From HGM11501 sp045123995 (GTDB lineage Bacteria > Bacillota > Clostridia > CAKSNL01 > HGM11501), in assembly GCA_045123995.1 (NCBI GenBank), contig JBGVKY010000025.1:36040-100039 (forward strand): a stretch of 64,000 bases of DNA, read 5' to 3'. Under the pieces are notes generated by a model, which saw only the letters and a list, made by a program, of their open reading frames with translations, did not search any database and had not been told where the DNA came from. The translations under genes and the position numbers were made by a program. Numbering within the stretch: position 1 is the stretch's first letter; each line of letters begins with the position of its first letter. Of this stretch, positions 16,707 through 25,086 are shown piece after piece.

Positions 16707-17622
16707 TAACGATGTTTATTTAGCACCCATGGCAGGTGTGGCAGATGAGGTATTCAGGGAAATATGCTCATCCTTTGGAGATATTATCACCTTTACGGAA
16801 ATGATAAGTGCAAAGGCACTTCATTTTAATGATAAAAAGACCAAAAGTCTGCTTCCGGGTGAAAAAGAGGGAAAGATGATTGTCCAGATTTTCGGGCACG
16901 AACCTTCTATCATGGGGGAAGCTGCGAAAAAGGTTACTTCCTATGCCACGGAAATCAATATCAATATGGGCTGTCCAATGCCAAAAATCGAGAAAAACGG
17001 CGATGGTGCTGCCCTTATGGAAAATGCACCTCTGGCAGGGGAAATAGTAAAGGCGGTAAAGGACGCTACAGATTTGCCCGTAAGTGTAAAGATAAGAAAG
17101 GGCATAGATAAGGATATTTCTGTAGAATTTGCAAAAGCCATGGAGATGGCAGGAGCAGATAAATTATATATTCACGGGCGAACCAAGGAAGAACTTTATT
17201 CGGGAAAAGCTGACTGGAAAGCCATTAAAAATGTGAATGAATCTCTTACTATTCCTGTGGTGGGAAACGGTGATATCTTTACGGGCGAAGATGCCTTAAG
17301 AATGATAGAAGAAACGGGAGTCTCTGCCATAATGGTAGGAAGGGGCTCACTGGGAAATCCCTTTATATTCAGGGAAATAGAAGCTCTTTTGAAAAAAGGA
17401 GAGAAAATACCGCGGGCAGAGAGCTGGGAAAGGATAGAATTCTGCATAAAGCATCTGCTTCTTGCGGTAGAAAAAAAAGGCGAAAACCGGGGAATTTTAG
17501 AGTCGAGAAAACATCTGGCTTGGTATCTTAAAACCATTCCCGGTGCCGCTAAAATAAGAGCAAAGCTGTTTACGTCCACAAGTATAGATGAAATAATAAC
17601 TATGGTAGAATCATTAAAATAA
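16696..17622 (+). CDS. dusB: tRNA-dihydrouridine synthase
   Basis: 308 residues, an FMN-dependent TIM barrel that reduces uridines in the tRNA D-loop. Motifs: YLAPMAGVADEVFR at the N-terminus, NINMGCPMPKIEKNGDGAAL with the catalytic Cys, KIRKGID, and IHGRTKEELYSGKADW; VVGNGDIFTGEDA and MVGRGSLGNPFIF form the phosphate site. It starts at TTG 16696, with AGGAG 9 nt upstream, overlapping the preceding gene by 11 bp. It ends in a bidirectional terminator. Confidence 0.93.
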   Translation: MIYNNDVYLAPMAGVADEVFREICSSFGDIITFTEMISAKALHFNDKKTKSLLPGEKEGKMIVQIFGHEPSIMGEAAKKVTSYATEININMGCPMPKIEKNGDGAALMENAPLAGEIVKAVKDATDLPVSVKIRKGIDKDISVEFAKAMEMAGADKLYIHGRTKEELYSGKADWKAIKNVNESLTIPVVGNGDIFTGEDALRMIEETGVSAIMVGRGSLGNPFIFREIEALLKKGEKIPRAESWERIEFCIKHLLLAVEKKGENRGILESRKHLAWYLKTIPGAAKIRAKLFTSTSIDEIITMVESLK

Positions 17623-17656
17623 AAAATCAGGCATACAAAGTATGCCTGATTTTTTT
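17622..17656. terminator. Bidirectional terminator
   Basis: Stem AAAAATCAGGCATAC / GTATGCCTGATTTTT with loop AAA, shared by dusB and the mannonate reductase gene. Confidence 0.93.
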
Positions 17657-17663
17657 GTTCTGA

Positions 17664-18518
17664 TTAAACACCGCTGTAAGCTGAGAAACCGCCGTCAACG
17701 GGGATTACAATTCCGTTTACAAAGCTTGAAGCTTCATAGCACAAAAGGTATAATAATGTTCCTGTGAGTTCTGATACATCACCGAAACGGTTAAAGGGGG
17801 TCTGGGATAAAATCTTTTCAGAACGGGGAGTTAAACTTCCGTCAGGATTGGTTAAAAGCGCTCTGTTCTGGTTTGTAAGGAAAAATCCGGGAGCAATGGC
17901 GTTTACTCTTATGCCAACCTTGGAGAAGTGAACTGCAAGCCACTGAGTAAAGTTTGAAATTGCACTTTTAGCTCCTGAATACGCAGGGATTTTGGTAAGG
18001 GGAGTAAAGGCGTTCATTGAGGAAATATTTATAATGGAAGCTTTTTCATTTCCCACCATATCGCCTGCGAAAACCTGAGTGGGAATAAGAGTTCCCAGAA
18101 AATTTAAGTTGAAAACGAATTCAACACCACTGGGGTCTAAATCGAAGAAAGAGGTAACATCTTCTTTCTCTTCGTCACCCATTTCGTAGTATTCCTTGGA
18201 GGTGGAACCCTTGGGGTTATTTCCGCCTGCACCGTTTATCAAAATATCTACCTTACCCAATTTTTCGTTTATTATTTCCTTTGCGGAAAGTAAGCTTTCC
18301 TTTTTAAGAACATTTGCAGAAAGACCTATTGCTTTGCCACCGTCTTTTTCGATTTCCTTAGCGAGAGCATCTGCTGCATCCCCATTTAAGTCGAGAACTG
18401 CAACTTTAGATCCTGCTTTTGCCAGAGTTTTTGCAAATTCTGAACATATAATTCCTGCACCGCCTGTTACAACTGCAACAGAGCCTGTGAGGTCAACTCC
18501 TAAAGGTAACTTTGTCAT
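17664..18518 (-). CDS. SDR-family D-mannonate oxidoreductase (fructuronate reductase)
   Basis: 284-residue short-chain dehydrogenase with a Rossmann glycine motif (VTGGAGIICSEFA), NGAGGNNP, and catalytic Ser-Tyr-Lys (NISSMNAFTPL; YSGAKSAI). It follows uxuA, and the family matches the SDR-type UxuB replacement (B. subtilis YjmF) that interconverts D-fructuronate and D-mannonate. The start is the ATG at 18518, 8 nt after AAGGAG; a GTG nine bases upstream overlaps that site. Last gene of the four-gene hexuronate operon. Confidence 0.85.
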   Translation of the reverse strand: MTKLPLGVDLTGSVAVVTGGAGIICSEFAKTLAKAGSKVAVLDLNGDAADALAKEIEKDGGKAIGLSANVLKKESLLSAKEIINEKLGKVDILINGAGGNNPKGSTSKEYYEMGDEEKEDVTSFFDLDPSGVEFVFNLNFLGTLIPTQVFAGDMVGNEKASIINISSMNAFTPLTKIPAYSGAKSAISNFTQWLAVHFSKVGIRVNAIAPGFFLTNQNRALLTNPDGSLTPRSEKILSQTPFNRFGDVSELTGTLLYLLCYEASSFVNGIVIPVDGGFSAYSGV

Positions 18519-18534
18519 AAAAAACACTCCTTAA

Positions 18535-19572
18535 TTATTTGTTCTTTTCCAGGGCTTCAAAAAGGCCTGTAAGATAGGTTGCTCCAAGAGCTCTGTCGAA
18601 TAAACCGTATCCGAATCTGCCCTTTTCGCCCCATATCATTCTGCCGTGGTCAGGTCTTACATAGCCGTCCCAGTTATTGTCAACATAAGCCTTTACAATT
18701 CCGTATATATCAAGGGAACCACATTCTGTTTTGTGACCGGTTTCAACAAAGTCAAACTCATTTTCTCTTTTTATATTTCTTATGTGAGCAAAATGAATTC
18801 TGTCGGAAAATTCATTTATCATGTCTATAATATCGTTATCACCAGAAACGCCTAAAGAACCTGTGCAAAGGGTAAGCCCGTTATAAGGACTGTCATAGAG
18901 CTTTAAGAAACGCATAAGGTTTTCCTTGCATGTAATAACTCTGGGAAGACCGAAAATAGAAAATGGGGGATCATCGGGATGAATTGCCATTTTTATTCCT
19001 ACTTCTTCTGCGGTGGGAATGATTCCGTCTAAGAAATATTTGAGATTTGTCCACAAATCTTCCTCGGATATGGAAGCATATGTAGTGAGCAAGTCCTTCA
19101 TCTGGTCCTTGGTATAGCTTGCATCCCAGCCGGGAAGTGTAAGATCTCCCTTAACAGGGTCCATCTTCATGGCTGTGTCGTGAACGTATGCTAAAGAATT
19201 TGAACCATCGGCATTTTCGTGAATAAGCTCTGTTCTTGTCCAGTCAAAAACCGGCATGAAGTTGTAACAAACACAGTCAATTCCCGCCTTGGCTAAATTT
19301 CTTAAGGTCTGGGCATAATTTTTGATATATCTGTCTCTGTCGCCCACACCCATTTTTATATCTTCATGAACAGGAACACTTTCGATTACCGATAATTCCA
19401 AGCCGGCATCTTCGATTTCCTTTTTGAGAGTAAGAATTCTCTCGAGAGGCCAGGTTTCGCCAACGGGGATATCGTAAATTGCTGATACAATTCCGGTAAC
19501 TCCTGGAATCTGACGGATGTGTGACAGTGTTACGGGGTCGTCATGTCCGTACCATCTCATAGTCATTTTCAT
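18535..19572 (-). CDS. uxuA: Mannonate dehydratase
   Basis: 345 residues, usual for UxuA. It dehydrates D-mannonate to 2-keto-3-deoxygluconate in hexuronate catabolism. The TIM-barrel signatures are present: MTMRWYGHDDPVTL at the start, VCYNFMPVFDWTRT, MAIHPDDPPF (metal His), LCTGSLGV, HFAHIRNIKR, and YVRPDHGRMIWGE near the end. The start overlaps the preceding gene in an ATGA. It produces the substrate for a KDG kinase and aldolase, which are not in this window. Confidence 0.96.
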   Translation of the reverse strand: MKMTMRWYGHDDPVTLSHIRQIPGVTGIVSAIYDIPVGETWPLERILTLKKEIEDAGLELSVIESVPVHEDIKMGVGDRDRYIKNYAQTLRNLAKAGIDCVCYNFMPVFDWTRTELIHENADGSNSLAYVHDTAMKMDPVKGDLTLPGWDASYTKDQMKDLLTTYASISEEDLWTNLKYFLDGIIPTAEEVGIKMAIHPDDPPFSIFGLPRVITCKENLMRFLKLYDSPYNGLTLCTGSLGVSGDNDIIDMINEFSDRIHFAHIRNIKRENEFDFVETGHKTECGSLDIYGIVKAYVDNNWDGYVRPDHGRMIWGEKGRFGYGLFDRALGATYLTGLFEALEKNK

Positions 19573-20546
19573 AATAGAACTTCCTTTCCGTTTTGTTTAG
19601 CGCTTTCATAAATTGCATAGACTGTATGCATGGTATTTTTAATATCTTTTATTTTAAGAGATTCATTTTTTGCATATATATTGTGAAGTGCAACGGAGTG
19701 TCCGTCGCCCCAGCATATTTTACCTGCATATTCGTCTGAGTCTTTCGTCAGAAGCTCACCGTTTCTATAAAGCTTACCGTCCGAAATTAAGAAAAGAGCG
19801 TTTTTGAAAGAGATTTCGATCATTGGGGGAGCGTGATAGCCATTGGCATTGGAAGCGTAGAACAGTCCCTTGGTACCATTTTCGAAATAAATAAGGGCTT
19901 CCATGGTATCTTCAACCTCTATTACATCTTTTAATGAATGGTTAGCCATGGTTGCTTTTACAGAAGAAACCTTGCCCGCTGCTTCCAGCATAAGGTCCAG
20001 GGTATGGATGGCCTGATTTATTAAAACACCGCCACCCTCGGTTGCCCATTTGCCTCTCCACTCACCGCTTTCATAGTATTTTCTGTCCCTGTCCCAGGTA
20101 AGAAAAGCACGAGAGCCTTTAAATTCTCCGATGGAAGAATCGCTTTTGATTATTTCCATAAGCTTCATTGATGTACTGTTTGTGCGGTTCTGGAAAATGC
20201 AACAGAGATTTTGAGTGTCCATGGAAGAAAGATTAGAAAATTCCTCCTTCGTCATTACCAAAGGCTTTTCGGAAACCACCATTTTACCCTTTTCAAGGCA
20301 CTTTTTAATCATCTCAAAGTGCAGATAGTGAGGGGTTAAGATATGAAATGAGTCGACGTTTTCGTCTTTGAGAGCATCGTCGATATTGTAAAAGGACTTG
20401 ACAGAATATTTTTTTGAGATTTCGTCTGCCTTTTCTTTTACTATATCGCATACGGCATAAAGCTTTGTATAATCTGACAACTTTGATATAGCGTCTATAT
20501 GAAGAGGGGATATTGCACCCAATCCCACAATACAAATGTTTTTCAT
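19569..20546 (-). CDS. Gfo/Idh/MocA-family NAD-dependent oxidoreductase
   Basis: 325 residues: an N-terminal Rossmann domain (ICIVGLGAISPLHIDAI), VSEKPLVMT with the conserved EKP motif, and a C-terminal substrate domain with GGGVLINQAIHTLDLM, which supplies the catalytic His. It probably oxidises or epimerises a sugar or uronide feeding the uxu pathway. It is embedded in the operon between the isomerase-like gene (27 bp upstream) and uxuA (4-bp overlap). The exact substrate cannot be read from sequence. Confidence 0.88.
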   Translation of the reverse strand: MKNICIVGLGAISPLHIDAISKLSDYTKLYAVCDIVKEKADEISKKYSVKSFYNIDDALKDENVDSFHILTPHYLHFEMIKKCLEKGKMVVSEKPLVMTKEEFSNLSSMDTQNLCCIFQNRTNSTSMKLMEIIKSDSSIGEFKGSRAFLTWDRDRKYYESGEWRGKWATEGGGVLINQAIHTLDLMLEAAGKVSSVKATMANHSLKDVIEVEDTMEALIYFENGTKGLFYASNANGYHAPPMIEISFKNALFLISDGKLYRNGELLTKDSDEYAGKICWGDGHSVALHNIYAKNESLKIKDIKNTMHTVYAIYESAKQNGKEVLL

Positions 20547-20573
20547 AAGTAAAACCTCTTTTATCTAAAAAAG

Positions 20574-21422
20574 TTAAATGCTTTCTATAATTTTAACCAA
20601 AGTATCATGTGCTAAAGCGAACTTTGTTGCATCGCTTGCTTCCTGACTTACGGTATCTTCTGCAGTATCGTCAATGTCGGAAAGCCCTACAAACGCACCC
20701 AGATGAGGCTCTAAGCTTAAAAATCCCACATATCCGCTTTCCTTAAGGTCGGATAAGATATAGGGGATATTGCCAAGACCCCGTCCTGCAGGAACGACAG
20801 AGGCATCAGAAAGGGCATCCTTTATATGCATATATTCTATATAATTTTTTAAAAGGGAGTAAGCCTTTTTTGTATCCACCTTTGCCTGAACGAAATTTGC
20901 GGGATCGAAAACGGCCTTAAAGTTATCAGAGTATAAATTTTTCATAAGGTCAAGACAACGGTCATCGGTTTCGCCGTAAATGTCTTTTTCGTTCTCGTGG
21001 AGAAGTACGATATCTTCTTCTTTAGCGTAGTCAATCATTAAAGAAAGCCTTCTTAAAACTTCATTACGGTATTCATCGCACTTTTCTTTTTCAACGAAAA
21101 AGCTGAAAATTCTTATGTATCTTGTTCCTAAAAATTTTGCTATAAAGCACACTCTCTTAAATGTTTCAAAGTGGGGGGCAAAATCATCGGTTATCTTTAT
21201 TTTTCCTATGGGAGAACCTATAGAAGAAACCTTTATGTTCTTTTCAGTCATTTTTTCCTTGAGGGCATGAAGTTCTTCATCTGTTAAGTCGGCTATATTT
21301 TTTCCGTTTACGCCTCTGACTTCAAAATATTCTATGCCAAGATTATTGAGTGTTTCAAACTGTTCGTCGATATTGGGGGATATTTCATCAGAAAAGCCTG
21401 TAAGAGTAAAATTTTTGTACAT
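20574..21422 (-). CDS. Sugar phosphate isomerase/epimerase-like TIM-barrel protein
   Basis: 282 residues of the xylose-isomerase-like AP-endonuclease-2 fold: TGFSDEISPNIDEQFETL near the N-terminus, YFEVRGVNGKNI, VLLHENEKDIYGET with a metal Glu, FDPANFVQAKVD, YMHIKDAL, and FLSLEPHLG near the C-terminus. These proteins isomerise or epimerise sugars. It is the first gene of the hexuronate operon and, with the Gfo-type partner, may prepare an uncommon uronide. I chose the ATG at 21422 with GAGAGG upstream; a GTG nine bases earlier abuts that site. Confidence 0.85.
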   Translation of the reverse strand: MYKNFTLTGFSDEISPNIDEQFETLNNLGIEYFEVRGVNGKNIADLTDEELHALKEKMTEKNIKVSSIGSPIGKIKITDDFAPHFETFKRVCFIAKFLGTRYIRIFSFFVEKEKCDEYRNEVLRRLSLMIDYAKEEDIVLLHENEKDIYGETDDRCLDLMKNLYSDNFKAVFDPANFVQAKVDTKKAYSLLKNYIEYMHIKDALSDASVVPAGRGLGNIPYILSDLKESGYVGFLSLEPHLGAFVGLSDIDDTAEDTVSQEASDATKFALAHDTLVKIIESI

Positions 21423-21440
21423 GTAAATCACCTCTCAATA

Positions 21441-21469
21441 ATGATATCACGGTTCAAAAATTAAATCAA
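21441..21469 (-). promoter_or_regulatory. Promoter of the hexuronate operon
   Basis: Minus strand: TTGATT (21464-21469), 17-bp spacer, TATCAT (21441-21446). The -35 box lies 2 bp from the first 21-bp repeat, the usual place for a class II activator. Confidence 0.65.
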
Positions 21470-21470
21470 T

Positions 21471-21533
21471 GCCGATATTAACTTTAATATTGCCGATATT
21501 GACTTTAATATTGCTGATATTGACTTTTCTGGG
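21471..21533. repeat. Three tandem 21-bp repeats, probable AraC-type operator
   Basis: Copies at 21471-21491, 21492-21512 and 21513-21533. The unit is GCCGATATTGACTTTAATAT plus T; copy 1 has one change, and copy 3 has one change and then diverges after 16 bases. 21 bp is two helical turns, so all copies face the same side. They fill the space between the divergent -35 boxes. Confidence 0.85.
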
Positions 21534-21548
21534 AGAGCATGGTAAAAT
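21520..21548 (+). promoter_or_regulatory. Possible promoter of the AraC-type regulator gene
   Basis: TTGACT (21520-21525, inside the third repeat), 17-bp spacer, TAAAAT (21543-21548). The leader would be very short, with transcription starting close to the Shine-Dalgarno GGGG, so this assignment is tentative. Confidence 0.45.
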
Positions 21549-21566
21549 GATTTTGGGGTGAATAGC

Positions 21567-22364
21567 GTGATTAAAGATTATTATATCTGTGATTATGAGG
21601 ATGAAAAAAGTTCGAATGATAAATTTAAGCTTCACAACCATGATTTTTACGAAATATATATTTTCCGTGAGGGAGAGGCCAATTATATAGTCGAGGGTGC
21701 TTCCTACGAACTTAAAAGCGGTGATGTGCTGGTTTTACGTCCCGATGAAATGCACAGAATTTATCATAAAGGGGAAGCTCGTTACAAAAGAACGATAATA
21801 AGCATCAAGCCTTCCTTTTTTGAAAAGAACGGAATAGAGGACTATCTTGATGTGTTTGAAAAAAGAAGAAGCGGTGAGAAAAACAAAATCGAGGGAAGCT
21901 TCTTTAATGATTCCGGAATATCGGAGTGCCTTGAAAGAATAAAAAAATACAGCGAAGGTTATAAAAAGCAATATACTCCTTTGGTGAAATTCTGTTTTTG
22001 TGAATTTTTATATCTCGTAAATGAAGCTAAGGATTTTTTGAAAAGTGCCGACGAAACCAACAAGGTAAGTCATGTTATAGCTTATATAAATGAAAATTAT
22101 AAAGAAGATTTGCGCCTTGAAAAGTTATCTGAACGCTTTTTCATTTCAAAGGAATATCTTTGCAGAACCTTTAAAAAAAACACGGGATACACCGTTGACA
22201 ATTACATAAAAAGAAAGAGGATTATGGAAGCAGAAAAGCTTTGTGCCAAAGGAGAAAAACTTACTGTGGCATGTAAAAAGGCTGGGTTTATCGACTATTC
22301 AACTTTTTATAAAGCGTACATGAAAATTTACGGAGTCAATCCTAAAAAGGGACTGAAAAAATAA
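21567..22364 (+). CDS. AraC-family transcriptional regulator
   Basis: 265 residues. The N-terminal cupin-like sensor (HNHDFYEIYIFREGEANYIV; LRPDEMHRI) spans about 20-110. The C-terminal double helix-turn-helix spans about 165-262 (LRLEKLSERFFISKEYLCRTF; KKAGFIDYSTFYKAYMKIYG). Divergent from the hexuronate operon, with the tandem repeats between them, it is the likely activator of that operon, sensing a uronide. I start at GTG 21567, with GGGGTG 6 nt upstream; a GTG at 21558 abuts this site. Confidence 0.9.
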   Translation: MIKDYYICDYEDEKSSNDKFKLHNHDFYEIYIFREGEANYIVEGASYELKSGDVLVLRPDEMHRIYHKGEARYKRTIISIKPSFFEKNGIEDYLDVFEKRRSGEKNKIEGSFFNDSGISECLERIKKYSEGYKKQYTPLVKFCFCEFLYLVNEAKDFLKSADETNKVSHVIAYINENYKEDLRLEKLSERFFISKEYLCRTFKKNTGYTVDNYIKRKRIMEAEKLCAKGEKLTVACKKAGFIDYSTFYKAYMKIYGVNPKKGLKK

Positions 22365-22365
22365 A

Positions 22366-22402
22366 AAAAGAGAGTGCAAACAGCGGTTTGCACTCTCTTT
22401 AA
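22366..22402. terminator. Bidirectional terminator
   Basis: Stem AAAGAGAGTGCAAAC / GTTTGCACTCTCTTT, loop AGCG, between the convergent AraC-type and MsmX-type genes. Confidence 0.93.
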
Positions 22403-22407
22403 TTTTG

Positions 22408-23529
22408 TTAGTTGAGAATTGTACGTTCTGTTTCCTTGTCGAAAAGGTGAAGTCTGTTTGTATCAAATACGACGTCAATCTTTTCGCCGGCCTTAGCCTT
22501 TGTTCTGGGATTAACTCTTGCAACAACGTGTGTTCCGTCGATATCAAGATGTAAAAGGGTATCAGCACCTAAAGATTCTGTAAGGTCAACATCAACTGTT
22601 GCCTTGGAATCCTGCATGGTAGCCATGTAGATATCTTCGTCGTGAACGTTTTCAGGACGGATACCCATGATAACTTCCTTGCCGAAATATTCGGAGCAAG
22701 TTTCAATAACCTGCTTAGCCTTGTTTTCAACAAGATAAATCTTATGACCTTCACCGAAGGAAAGGGAAACCTTATCATCTTCTCTGTTAAGAGTTGCATT
22801 GATGAAGTTCATTTCGGGGCTTCCGATGAAGCCTGCAACGAAGAGGTTTACGGGATGATCGTAAAGTTCCTGGGGAGAGTCAACCTGCTGAATGTAACCA
22901 TCCTTCATAACAACGATTCTTGTACCCATGGTAAGAGCTTCTGTCTGGTCATGAGTAACGTAGATGAAAGTTGTCTGAAGTCTCTGATGAAGCTTGGAAA
23001 TTTCCGCTCTCATCTGTACACGAAGCTTAGCGTCAAGGTTTGATAAGGGTTCGTCCATTAAGAATACCTTGGGTTCACGAACGATAGCACGGCCTAAAGC
23101 AACACGCTGTCTCTGACCACCGGACAAAGCCTTGGGTTTTCTGTCTAAAAGATGACCGATATCAAGGATTTTAGCAGCTTCTTCAACACGTCTCTTGATT
23201 TCATCCTTGGGAGTTTTACGAAGCTTAAGACCGAAAGCCATGTTGTCGAACACTGTCATATGGGGATAAAGAGCATAGTTCTGGAAAACCATCGCAATGT
23301 CTCTGTCCTTGGGAGCAACGTCGTTCATGAGCTTGCCGTCTATGTAGAGCTGACCTGAAGAAATATCTTCAAGACCTGCAATCATACGAAGAGTTGTGGA
23401 CTTACCGCAACCGGAAGGACCTACAAGGATTATAAATTCCTTGTCTTCGATTTCAAGACAAATGTCATTAGCAGCAATAACGCCACCGGAATACTTTTTG
23501 TAAATGTTTTTTAAACTTAAACCTGCCAT
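22408..23529 (-). CDS. ABC transporter ATPase of the UgpC/MsmX (multi-sugar) type
   Basis: 373 residues. Walker A is GPSGCGKST, the signature LSGGQRQRVALGRA, Walker B LMDEPLSNLDAKLR, and the H-loop THDQTEAL. A C-terminal TOBE/MalK regulatory domain spans about 235-373. It is monocistronic, like B. subtilis MsmX, which serves several sugar importers; no permease or binding-protein gene lies nearby. Its codon use looks like a highly expressed gene. AGGAGG precedes the ATG by about 9 nt. Confidence 0.93.
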   Translation of the reverse strand: MAGLSLKNIYKKYSGGVIAANDICLEIEDKEFIILVGPSGCGKSTTLRMIAGLEDISSGQLYIDGKLMNDVAPKDRDIAMVFQNYALYPHMTVFDNMAFGLKLRKTPKDEIKRRVEEAAKILDIGHLLDRKPKALSGGQRQRVALGRAIVREPKVFLMDEPLSNLDAKLRVQMRAEISKLHQRLQTTFIYVTHDQTEALTMGTRIVVMKDGYIQQVDSPQELYDHPVNLFVAGFIGSPEMNFINATLNREDDKVSLSFGEGHKIYLVENKAKQVIETCSEYFGKEVIMGIRPENVHDEDIYMATMQDSKATVDVDLTESLGADTLLHLDIDGTHVVARVNPRTKAKAGEKIDVVFDTNRLHLFDKETERTILN

Positions 23530-23581
23530 ATTTATTATTTCCTCCTAAAACTTGTTTGAAGATATCAACATCAAAAAGATA

Positions 23582-23632
23582 CATTTATAGGATATCACAA
23601 ATCAAGGTAAAAAGAAAGTGTGATTAGTCACA
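23582..23632 (-). promoter_or_regulatory. Promoter region of the MsmX-type gene with a CRP/FNR-like palindrome
   Basis: Minus strand TTTACC (23606-23611), 16-bp spacer, TATAAA (about 23584-23589). Upstream of the -35, TGTGA-TTAG-TCACA (23619-23632) is a perfect inverted repeat with half-sites like those of the CRP/FNR family. Confidence 0.45.
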
Positions 23633-23672
23633 AAAAAAGAAAAATATCTTTGGTATAATTGCATAAATATAT

Positions 23673-24359
23673 CTAAAAAATGGTTTCATGAGGAAATAAA
23701 GGACGATATTCCCCTTCTTTTAAGGACGAATCCAATAAAAGATTGCCGAATTTTATCCTTTTTAAATAAGTGACTTTATTGCCCAATGCTTCGAACATAT
23801 ATTTTACCTGATGGAATTTTCCTTCGGTAATTGTAAGGTTGGCTTTATTCTCTCCTAAAATTTCAAGATCGGCGGGAAGTGTTTTGGTGCCCCCCGGAAT
23901 ATAGACACCCTCAGAAAAAGCTTTGGCATAATCTGAAGTTATGGGTTTTTCCGTTTCCACATAGTAAGTTTTTTCCACATGAGATTTTGGTGATAAGGCC
24001 TTGTGGGCAAGCTCGCCGTCGTTGGTAATTAAGAGAAGTCCCACAGTATCTATGTCAAGTCTTCCGCAGGGGAAAAGGTCAAAATGTTTATACTCTTCGC
24101 CAATAAGAGAAAGAACTGTGGGCTTATCTTTGTCTTCTGTGGCGGAAACAACACCCTTTGGCTTATTCATCATAAGGTAAACGAAAGGACAGTAGGGAAT
24201 TGCTTGTCCATTTAAAGTTACGGAAGCTTCCTTTTCCACAGAAAAAGAGGGGTCTTTTATGACAAGGGAATTTACTGTCACAAGCCCCTTTTTTATACTG
24301 TCTTTAATTTCCTTTCGGCTGCCCTTGCCGGAATCAGTCAGATATTTATCCAGTCGCAT
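23673..24359 (-). CDS. rsuA: RsuA/RluB-type rRNA pseudouridine synthase
   Basis: 228 residues: an N-terminal S4 RNA-binding domain (MRLDKYLTDSGKGSRKEI, residues 1-60) and the catalytic domain with NKPKGVVSATED and GRLDIDTVGLLLITNDG, where the catalytic Asp lies. The RsuA subgroup modifies the 516-type uridine of 16S rRNA, but related RluB/E/F enzymes look alike. Last gene of the yunB-trmL-TSCPD-DUF4830-rsuA operon; AAGGAG precedes the ATG. Confidence 0.88.
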   Translation of the reverse strand: MRLDKYLTDSGKGSRKEIKDSIKKGLVTVNSLVIKDPSFSVEKEASVTLNGQAIPYCPFVYLMMNKPKGVVSATEDKDKPTVLSLIGEEYKHFDLFPCGRLDIDTVGLLLITNDGELAHKALSPKSHVEKTYYVETEKPITSDYAKAFSEGVYIPGGTKTLPADLEILGENKANLTITEGKFHQVKYMFEALGNKVTYLKRIKFGNLLLDSSLKEGEYRPLFPHETIF

Positions 24360-24373
24360 ATAAACTCCTTATT

Positions 24374-24781
24374 TCACTTTGGCAGGAGAGGGAGCATTTT
24401 ACCATGAACAGAAATGTTTGCGATATCCCCGCCGCAGATTTTATCTTCAAAAATAAGTATATTTGCAATTAAATCTTCTTCACCTTTAAGATTGAAACTG
24501 TACCTGGACACAGTATTGCCTCTTAAGTGAGTAAGGTCAAAACCGGCCTCTTTTTGCAAAAGGTTGTAATTTTCATAAACCTTGCCAAACCCCTCAGGCA
24601 CTTTAACCTCCGATATTTCAGGATCTTCAGATTCGGGGAAGTATCCCAAAGACTCAATAAAGTCAATACAAAGGGAAGTATTTTTATTCTTCTCGGCAAA
24701 GGAATAGATAAAGGCAAAGGTTATGGTTGCCAAAAGCATAAGACAAAGGATGATTTGTCCTTTTTTGAATACTAAAAACAT
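24374..24781 (-). CDS. DUF4830-like membrane-anchored protein
   Basis: 135 residues. One N-terminal membrane segment (about 8-28) is followed by a small external domain with CIDFIESLGY, NLLQKEAGFDLTHLRGNTV and DKICGGDIANI, which fits the clostridial DUF4830 family of unknown function. I start at 24781 because AAGGAGG stands 7 nt upstream; a start 18 bases earlier would lie before that site. It sits between the TSCPD gene and rsuA. Confidence 0.7.
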   Translation of the reverse strand: MFLVFKKGQIILCLMLLATITFAFIYSFAEKNKNTSLCIDFIESLGYFPESEDPEISEVKVPEGFGKVYENYNLLQKEAGFDLTHLRGNTVSRYSFNLKGEEDLIANILIFEDKICGGDIANISVHGKMLPLLPK

Positions 24782-24823
24782 AAAAAACCTCCTTACCATA
24801 CTTTATGTGTAAGGGGAGCATAT

Positions 24824-25075
24824 TTATTCCTCCAAAGCCTTTTTTAATGCTTTTGCTAATTGATCGGGGCAGGAGGTGGACTTGAAACCACAGGTAATTC
24901 CCGAAAGAAGGGGGATTACTTCAGAGGCTTTCTTTCCCTCTGCCAGAGCGGAAATACCCTTTAAGTTGCCGTTACATCCGCCCTCGAAAGATATACCTCT
25001 TACGATGCTTTCTTCATCAAGGTCAAAGGTTATTTTTCTTGAACAGGTACCTTGTGTTTTATATGTGTATTTCAT
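24824..25075 (-). CDS. TSCPD-domain protein (TIGR03905-like)
   Basis: 83 residues with the named motif STSCPDQLAKAL near the C-terminus and FEGGCNGNLKGI in the middle. The same domain is found at the end of some ribonucleotide reductases, where its Cys may bind metal. The stand-alone form has no proven role. Located 11 bp after trmL, in the same operon, with GGAG upstream. Confidence 0.85.
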   Translation of the reverse strand: MKYTYKTQGTCSRKITFDLDEESIVRGISFEGGCNGNLKGISALAEGKKASEVIPLLSGITCGFKSTSCPDQLAKALKKALEE

Positions 25076-25086
25076 ACTTTTCTCCT

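Noticed and set aside
21471..21533. Tandem 21-bp repeats considered as a CRISPR array
   Set aside because: The copies touch each other without spacers, and no cas gene is near. Their place between two divergent promoters fits an operator.
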